Assembly (NCBI GenBank): GCA_963843535.1
Contig: CAWJKU010000003.1
Location: forward strand, 1 to 64,000
Origin: CAVUNY01 sp963843535
Lineage (GTDB): Bacteria > Chloroflexota > Anaerolineae > Anaerolineales > Anaerolineaceae
Length of the DNA: 64,000 nucleotides
Direction: 5' to 3'
A program made the position numbers and the translations under genes. The number at the start of each line of letters is the position of its first letter. Within the stretch, counting starts at the first letter, position 1. The notes beneath the pieces are model-generated. The model had not been told where the DNA came from. It did not search any database and was given only the letters and a program-made list of their open reading frames with translations. Of the stretch, positions 58,715 to 64,000 are shown in pieces.

Positions 58715-59931
58715 ATGAAGCCAGGCCGCTTTTTAATCCCGCTGGCAGCATTCACCCTGCTGCTGGGCTTACTATCAGCCGGGGTGCATGCGTTTACCCA
58801 GGGCAACACGCTCGGCACCGATTTTTACATCTTCTGGCAGGCCGGGCGGGGATTTCTTGTTCGACCATACCTCCCCGTATTCCGAGGAATTTGCCTTGCG
58901 CAGCCAGCTTGCGGTGTTCAAACGACCGGCTGAGCCAGGTGAAGACCAACTCGGTTTCGCTTATCCGCCCTTCAGTATCCTGCCCATCCTGCCCCTATTA
59001 TTCCTGCCTTTTGATTGGGCGTCGGCTGTCTGGCTGGCGCTGCTCATCCTGTGTTGGGTTGGGGCTGTCTTTTGGGTCACCCGGAAATCCCCGTTATGGC
59101 CCGGCCTGCTGGTCGCGGCTTTTTACCCGGTCTTCTTTGGCCTGATCTTGGGCAATTTTGTTTCCTTGACCGCCGCCCTGCTGGCGGTGCTGGTCGGCGT
59201 GTATTTGTTTGACCAACGGCCCTCAGGATTAATTCAGGCATTGGCCGGGGTCGCCGCGGCGTACCTGCTGGTGAAACCGCAGTTCAGCTGGCTGTACGTG
59301 CTCATCCTGCTCTTGTTCGGGTTGCCGCAGGCGCCAGTGGCTATTTTTAGCCTGCGCCGCGGCCGGGTTGGCCTTTTTCGGCCTGGTCTCTTTCGCGATC
59401 TGGCCGACCTGGCCGCAAGAATGGCTGGCCGAGGTCAACCGCTACGCGGCTTACAACCAGACCTGGCCGACCCTGGTCGTGGTGCTGCGCGATTTCCTGC
59501 CAGGGGATTGGGCCCTCAGGCTGGGCATGCTTGTGCTGGTGTTCTGTATGGCTTTTACCATCTATTTTCTTTTTCGCTGGTGGTTTGGCCGCCTGCCAAC
59601 CCTGGCCTTGCTGGCCTGGGCCGGCCTGGCCGGTTACCTGGTACACCCCCACGGGAAATCTTACGAACACCTGGTGTTCCTCGTCCCCCTGCTGGTGTGG
59701 GTTTGCCGCCATCCCGCCAGGTGGTCGATTGCGGTGCAGGCCTGGTGGCTGGGCAGCCTGGCTATCTCCTGGATCGCTTTTGCCCTGTCGCTCAGCCTGC
59801 CGGCGCTCAGCGGCGTGACCGAGTGGCCGGTTGCGGCGTACGCGGCCTGGGTCGCCTGGCTGTGGCGGCGCCCAGCGGATGAAGGATATGCGCAGGCGGG
59901 CAAAGTTCCACTTCCGACGGCTCCGAGTTGA
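58715..59931 (+). CDS. GT87-type membrane mannosyltransferase-like protein (two frameshifts)
   Basis: The first frame (58715-~58850) gives a signal helix and GTDFYIFWQAGR, the acidic first-loop motif of DUF2029/GT87. The second (58788-~59360) has YPPFSILPILPLLFLPFDWA and LLVKPQFSWLYVLILLL, and the third (~59368-59931) has the last helices and YLVHPHGKSYEHLVFLVPLL. Breaks fall near 58850 (GGCGGGGATTT) and 59360. The restored length is about 405 residues with ten helices. It uses a polyprenyl-phosphate sugar donor; the product is unknown. Confidence 0.82.
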
Positions 59932-59943
59932 TATTTTCGAATC

Positions 59944-59972
59944 TTGCCATTCTCGCCTGCCTCTGCTATAAT
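59944..59972 (+). promoter_or_regulatory. Promoter of tRNA-Val
   Basis: TTGCCA (59944-59949) and TATAAT (59967-59972) are separated by 17 bp, with the tRNA 5' end 12 bp after the -10 box. The -10 is a perfect sigma-70 consensus. Confidence 0.85.
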
Positions 59973-59984
59973 CAAAAAACTCCA

Positions 59985-60059
<75 letters not shown>

Positions 60060-60124
60060 CCTTATTTATAGGTTCGTCGGCACCCGCAGGAGGTGTGGTA
60101 TTCGAGCCCTCTCGCGCCCACCTT

Positions 60125-60153
60125 ACCGGCCATTCAGGCCGGTTTTCGTTTTT
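60125..60153 (+). terminator. Terminator within the tRNA-tail repeats (first)
   Basis: ACCGGCC and GGCCGGT stem with a 5-base loop, then TTTTCGTTTTT. It would end the tRNA-Val transcript just after the first tail copy. Confidence 0.85.
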
Positions 60154-60292
60154 ACAGGTTCATCGGCACCCACTGGGGGGGTGGTATTCGAGGCCCTCTC
60201 GCGCCCACCATATATGTAGGTTCGTCGGCACTCGCAGGGGGTGTAGTATTCGAGCCTTGCGCAGCACCCTATGGGCTCTCGCGCCCACCTCG

Positions 60293-60318
60293 AATCCGGT
60301 TTATCAACCGGATTTTTT
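60293..60318 (+). terminator. Terminator within the tRNA-tail repeats (second)
   Basis: AATCCGGTT and AACCGGATT form a perfect 9-bp stem with a 4-base loop and are followed by TTTT. It is a different hairpin from the first, so the terminators were not simply copied with the repeat unit. Confidence 0.85.
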
Positions 60319-60428
60319 ATAGGTTCGTCGGCACCTGCAGGGGGTGTGGTATTCGAACGTTGCGCAGCACTCGAAGGGTTCTCGCGCACACTCAATAACC
60401 AGATTAGATCACTTCTATAGTAGTTTGC

Positions 60429-61341
60429 TCATTGAGAGTCGGCACAGCGAAAACCGATACTGTCGTAATGGGCTTCAATGTTCATAAAGCCGCGAAACGC
60501 AGTGCGCAGTATACCTTCCTGGTAAAAATCGTCCATATAATTGCCCCCACGCTCAATCTTAAACATTCCGTTGGGTGGGCCAAGTGGATTTTTATACGGC
60601 GAATTTGCATAATAATCGTCGTCATACGAAAACGAATCGTTCACCCATTCAAACACATTCCCAGCCATGTCCATTGCGCCGTATGGGCTGGCGCCAGCTG
60701 GGTAGCTTCCAATCGCATTCGTGTCACCGAAACAAGCAGGTTCTGAACTTTGATCCCAAAAATTAGCCAGACTGCAGTTTGGATCCTCATCACCCCAGGG
60801 ATAAGCCCTGGGTGTCGCACCTCGGGCGGCTTTCTCCCACTCCGCCTCGGTTGGCAGCCGTTTTCCCGTCCAGGTGCAGTAAATGCTCGCGTCGTACCAA
60901 CTGACGTAGATCACAGGATAATTCGCAAAGAGCGGATCTGTGTAATAATCCTGGCGTTTGTAAGAAGTGTTATACGTTGGCGCGGTACACACCCCGGCAG
61001 CCACACACCCTGCATACTTAGCGTTGGTCACCTCGTATTTATCGATCTGGTATGTATCCAGGAACACTTCGTGTAAGGGTAATTCACGTGAAAGACACTC
61101 ATACCCGCCGTTATGTAGCGGATCACACCCCATCAGGAAGGCACCCGCAGGAATAGCAATAATTTCATACGATTTGTCTAACACTAACACAAATGGCAGA
61201 TAGATTGTCGTATCATCACTACTGGTAAAATTGCTCAGAGTTAGAAATATCCTTTGCGGAAGCTTGCGCAACCAGATTTAAAAATGGTAGACCTTCCATC
61301 ATGGCCACCAAAACTACCAGGCTTAACAGTATGTTGCACAT
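60429..61341 (-). CDS. Secreted FGE/SUMF-domain protein (one frameshift)
   Basis: The main frame (61271-60429) is a formylglycine-generating-enzyme-type domain: IPAGAFLMGCDP, DTYQIDKYEVTNAKYAG, VSWYDASIYCTWTGKRLPTEAEWEKAARG, YGAMDMAGNVFEWV and a final FRGFMN...GFRCADSQ. Upstream, an ATG at 61341 opens a signal peptide (MCNILLSLVVLVAMMEGLPF) in another frame, with a break near 61222. True sulfatase-activating enzymes have a reactive Cys pair, but most secreted bacterial FGE-domain proteins are binding or unknown-function relatives. No sulfatase gene is near. Confidence 0.8.
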
Positions 61342-61682
61342 GGCTCCCGTCCTTTCTTTTTTTTGATCTGGCATTTCCCCCCACACTCAGTCCACCCCGC
61401 GAGTGGATTGCACGGCTCAGAGAGTGAGAATAGCTTGTGGAACCGGTACCAATTATTTATATATATTCTATGGCCTGAAAAGCGTGATAAACGCTACTGA
61501 ATAATTATATTACCTTCCTTTAATTTTTTCCCTGATAAGATGACACACATTTTCAAGATCATTCCAGTCTTATTGAATATTCAACAGGATGTTTTACAAA
61601 GTCTTATTGCTGCCTCTAGTGATAAATATGCACGATTCCTGGATATCAGTAAAATAAATCCATCCACCTCGATTGGAGTCCT
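61342..61682. other. Divergent intergenic region
   Basis: About 340 bp between the FGE-domain gene (minus) and the methyltransferase gene (plus). AT-rich, with TTATTTATATATATTCTATG around 61460, and likely holds promoters for both. GGAG is six bases before the methyltransferase ATG. No gene is seen. Confidence 0.4.
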
Positions 61683-62687
61683 ATGAGACGCGATCATTTA
61701 AAATACCTGGCCTGTCCTGTTTGCCGGTCTGATCTGGTTTTATCAACAATTCGTAAGGCTAATGCCGATCGGATCGAAGAAGCAGACCTGCATTGTTCAG
61801 GCTGCAATCAGATTTTCCCGATCGTTCGATCCATTCCTCGTTTCGTCTCGGCTGAAAATTATGCCCTCAATTTTGGCTTCGAATGGTTGAAGCACGCCAG
61901 GACTCAGTATGACAGTTATTGGGGCTCCAATCTTTCCGAAAAACGCTTCTTTGAAGAAACCCATTGGCCGCGTGATCTCTCTGGTGATTGTCTGCTGGAA
62001 GTAGGGAGCGGATCAGGACGATTTACCGAGCAGGCCGCTTCGACCGGGGCGATGGTGGTATCGATGGATTTTAGCCAGGCTGTTGAGGCGAATTATGCGT
62101 CCAATGGATCGAAAGATAATGTTTTGATCGTCCAGGCCGATCTTTACCAAATGCCATTTTTACTGGGCTCGTTTGACCGGGTTTTTTGTTTCGGCGTTCT
62201 GCAGCATACGCCCGATGTTCGCAAAGCTTTCTTCGAGCTGCCGCGATATTTGAAACCTGGGGGATATTTAGCGATGGATGTTTATCCCAGGCATCGTTGG
62301 TACAAACAGGCTCTTAAGACAAAATACTGGGTGAGGCCGTTTACCAGGAAAATGGAGCTCGACAGGCTCTACAGGCTGGTGAATGGATATGTAAATTTCA
62401 TGTGGCCCCTCTCCAGGTTGATTGCCAGACTGCCGTATGGATGGCAATTTAATAAATTTCTTTTGGTCATGAATTACCAGGGCCTGCACAACCTGAAAGA
62501 AGATGCGATGAAGGAATGGGCTGTCCTGGACACCTTCGATATGCTTTCCCCGGCTTACGATCATCCTCAAAAAATAGGGACTGTCCGGCAGTGGTTTGAA
62601 GAAGCCCAATTGCAGAATATTGAAGTCCATTACGGTTATAACGGTATCGAGGGCCGGGGAAGGAAACGATCGAACACCAATCAGTAA
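61683..62687 (+). CDS. SAM-dependent methyltransferase with N-terminal zinc-ribbon
   Basis: 334 residues, intact. The N terminus is a Trm112-like zinc-ribbon (YLACPVCRSDLVL, LHCSGCNQIFPIVRSIPRF). A class-I methyltransferase follows: motif I LLEVGSGSGRFTEQA (~103-117), an acidic motif II (VVSMDFSQAV), and the PFLLGSFDRVFCFGVLQHTPDV motif. The C-terminal 100 residues are helical and basic. The substrate is unknown; many such proteins methylate sugars, lipids or quinone precursors. It is followed by the nucleotidyltransferase-like gene after 34 bp. Confidence 0.88.
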   Translation: MRRDHLKYLACPVCRSDLVLSTIRKANADRIEEADLHCSGCNQIFPIVRSIPRFVSAENYALNFGFEWLKHARTQYDSYWGSNLSEKRFFEETHWPRDLSGDCLLEVGSGSGRFTEQAASTGAMVVSMDFSQAVEANYASNGSKDNVLIVQADLYQMPFLLGSFDRVFCFGVLQHTPDVRKAFFELPRYLKPGGYLAMDVYPRHRWYKQALKTKYWVRPFTRKMELDRLYRLVNGYVNFMWPLSRLIARLPYGWQFNKFLLVMNYQGLHNLKEDAMKEWAVLDTFDMLSPAYDHPQKIGTVRQWFEEAQLQNIEVHYGYNGIEGRGRKRSNTNQ

Positions 62688-62721
62688 TTTATTTGTTAAT
62701 TTTTTTTTAAGGACTTCTCGA

Positions 62722-63207
62722 ATGGACATTCCTTTAAATAAACTCAACTATGCTTTTAGAAAAAAACCGCTTCTGGTTGGGGGTAAAGCGATGGAGTACT
62801 ACGGGCTGAGGCAGTCCGGAGCCGATATTGATTTCATTGCGGTCAAAGAAGATGTCTATGACCTGATCAAGCTGTTTCCAGACCGAGTTAAAGATCTTTG
62901 GAGCGACCTGGGTGTCTGCCCCTACGAATTCGAAATCTGGAAGTCCATTTGCCTGTTTTCCTACGATGACCTGTGTGAGAACGCCATCGACGAAGGTGAT
63001 TTTTTAGTCATCTCCCTGGAAAAGCTCCTGGTATTGAAAGCCATGGCCATGAACATCGAGAAGTATCTGAAAGATACTCAATTAATTGTTCAAAACATAC
63101 TTTATCAAAAATACAAGTTTTTCGACCAGGTAAAAGCCGAAAACATCGATTTCCTGAAAGGTATCCAGGGGATCACAATCATTGAAAAAACCGGACCTGT
63201 GGATTGA
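62722..63207 (+). CDS. Nucleotidyltransferase-fold protein
   Basis: 161 residues from the ATG at 62722, just after a T-rich stretch. KPLLVGGKAMEYYGLRQSGADIDFIAV shows the G-G-x(n)-D-x-D metal pattern of the nucleotidyltransferase superfamily, as in AbiEii-like and kinase-like homologues. SLEKLLVLKAMAMNIEKYL follows. It is not a HEPN/MNT protein by length. The substrate is unknown; pairing with the methyltransferase suggests one transcript. Confidence 0.7.
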   Translation: MDIPLNKLNYAFRKKPLLVGGKAMEYYGLRQSGADIDFIAVKEDVYDLIKLFPDRVKDLWSDLGVCPYEFEIWKSICLFSYDDLCENAIDEGDFLVISLEKLLVLKAMAMNIEKYLKDTQLIVQNILYQKYKFFDQVKAENIDFLKGIQGITIIEKTGPVD

Positions 63208-63310
63208 TCACAAACCCTATTAACGCCAAACCATCAATGCCCTGAATATACGATTGCCGGATTTATGGTTTTTAACAAAATCCAACCTGTGTGGATTAAC
63301 GCCATCCTCC

Positions 63311-64000
63311 TCAGGCTTTTTCCGGCCCCGGTCCGGTGTAAGGATCCGCCTGGCGCCGAGCCCAGGCCGTCAGCTCGGTCGCCCAATCGAGTTTAGGCTC
63401 CGGCGCGGCTGGAGGTTGTTTGCGCACCCAGCTCAACATTTCCTCGACCGAGCCGAAGAACACGTTCCAGTCGGACTGGTGCGCGAACACGCTCCCCACC
63501 TCGTAAGGCGGCATGATGCGCGTAGAATACTGGTGGATCTTGTTGTGCTTCCAACCCGGGATCGTCGACCTCCCGCTCGAATCGACCTGCACCAGCTGCC
63601 CGGAAGGAAATTGCTTGACGAAGTTCTGGCCGATCTGCTCAAAGGTGAGGGTGTACGCGGGCAGTCCCCAATCGATGCCGGCGGCCTCCCAGCCGCCGTC
63701 GAAGCTGCCGATCCATTGGATCATTTTCGGGGCATATTTCGTGATGATCTCGGCCCTCGTGTAAGGCACCACCTGTTTTTCAGGATAACTGTCGCGCAGC
63801 CCTTCGCACAGCTGCTGGGCGGTGTCGCTGAATTTCTTGGGATTGACGACCTCTTCTTCACCGGTATCCGGGTTCAGGACCTTGGTCTGCTCCAGGTCTA
63901 CCGCGATGAAGTCCGGTTTTTCGCGGTCGATGGCTTTTTTATATTTTTCCAGCATTTTTTTCTGATTGGCATCGGGATAATGCCAGTAGTAGCAGCCGTT
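63311..64000 (-). CDS. GH25-like glycoside hydrolase family protein, cut by window edge
   Basis: The last ~230 residues of a longer protein; the frame is open at 64000, so the N terminus is outside. YYWHYPDANQKKMLEKYKKA, then DFIAVDLEQTKV, with the Asp-Glu pattern of GH25 lysozymes, PYTRAEIITKYAPKMIQWIG, and TLTFEQIGQNFVKQFPSGQ follow. The C-terminal part has WKHNKIHQYSTRIMPPYEVG. GH25 enzymes cut peptidoglycan; here the catalytic acid cannot be fixed with certainty. It is convergent with the nucleotidyltransferase gene. Confidence 0.65.
   Translation of the reverse strand, partial: NGCYYWHYPDANQKKMLEKYKKAIDREKPDFIAVDLEQTKVLNPDTGEEEVVNPKKFSDTAQQLCEGLRDSYPEKQVVPYTRAEIITKYAPKMIQWIGSFDGGWEAAGIDWGLPAYTLTFEQIGQNFVKQFPSGQLVQVDSSGRSTIPGWKHNKIHQYSTRIMPPYEVGSVFAHQSDWNVFFGSVEEMLSWVRKQPPAAPEPKLDWATELTAWARRQADPYTGPGPEKA

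Larger units (their letters stand above)
60068..60391 (+). repeat. Tandem degenerate copies of tRNA-Val 3' end
   Basis: Four units each pair a leader block (TATAGGTTCGTCGGCACC followed by YGCAGGGGGTGTGG) with a copy of the tRNA 3' end (TTCGAGCCCTCTCGCGCCCACC). The tRNA-like parts are at 60100-60122, 60186-60209, 60248-60289 and about 60351-60390. The first two are almost identical to the gene. The last two carry inserted TTGCGCAGCAC-type sequence and more changes. Two intrinsic terminators lie between units. None of the units can fold as a full tRNA. Confidence 0.9.

Noticed and set aside
60068..60391. CRISPR array
   Set aside because: The repeated units are the tRNA 3' end plus a fixed leader; spacers of constant length and unique sequence are absent, and no cas genes are near.

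Overview
This looks like a metagenomic contig built from two genomes. From about 7.4 kb to the right end the content is that of an anaerobic Chloroflexota bacterium, probably Anaerolineae: lipoproteins with NBR1-type Ig domains, a zinc-ribbon/kinase/AAA/TPR giant protein, a GT87-type membrane glycosyltransferase, and a FGE-domain secreted protein. The first ~7.4 kb is AT-richer and carries secreted proteins typical of Bathyarchaeia-like archaea: a NosD-like beta-helix, Ig-like repeats, a C-terminal membrane anchor and few Shine-Dalgarno sequences. The two parts meet inside one open frame at about 7396-7412, where a CapK/PaaK-like adenylating enzyme runs directly into the membrane half of an acyltransferase-3 protein. 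An assembly chimera is the simplest reading.

Layout. 0.2-7.4 kb: archaeal-type membrane and surface proteins, all on the minus strand, with a conserved ~30-bp element at several gene ends, then a frame-broken GT39-like glycosyltransferase and an acyltransferase fragment. 7.4-31.5 kb: a large minus-strand exopolysaccharide locus. It encodes a degenerate GGDEF membrane protein, an initiating sugar-phosphate transferase, a Wzz/BY-kinase, a Wzx-type flippase, a Wzy-like ligase/polymerase, GT4/GT2/GT39 glycosyltransferases, two polysaccharide deacetylases, a serine-acetyltransferase-like enzyme, a membrane acyltransferase, a FemAB-like and a GNAT protein, and a CapK-like enzyme. It is interrupted by an IS5 remnant and by a compact serine-recombinase element bounded by 13-bp direct repeats. 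31.5-41.3 kb: an accessory region with a broken tyrosine recombinase, a HEPN/MNT pair plus a second MNT protein, a decayed gene, the 1256-residue kinase-ATPase protein flanked by imperfect direct repeats, and a transposase next to tRNA-Arg(TCG). 41.3-59.9 kb: housekeeping and transport genes: a DUF985 cupin, a lipoprotein, an ABC-2 exporter, a TlpA-like thioredoxin, a BmpA/Yuf-type nucleoside ABC importer, an MFS transporter, TrmD, a response regulator, an EF-G paralogue and GT87. 59.9-64 kb: tRNA-Val(CAC) with a clear promoter, followed by four degenerate tandem copies of its own 3' end, then a FGE-domain protein, a methyltransferase/nucleotidyltransferase pair and a GH25-like protein cut by the window edge.

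How the genes work together. The exopolysaccharide locus holds all steps of a Wzx/Wzy-type pathway (initiation, assembly, decoration, flipping, polymerisation, length control). The BmpA/ATPase/permease/permease genes form a complete importer. The ATPase/permease/permease set at 43.2-46.5 kb forms a NatAB-like exporter.

Sequence quality. More than 30 single-base reading-frame breaks occur across both halves, many in homopolymers, and some compensate each other (in bmpA). Most broken genes are therefore described here as one intended gene. I regard most breaks as sequencing errors rather than biology.
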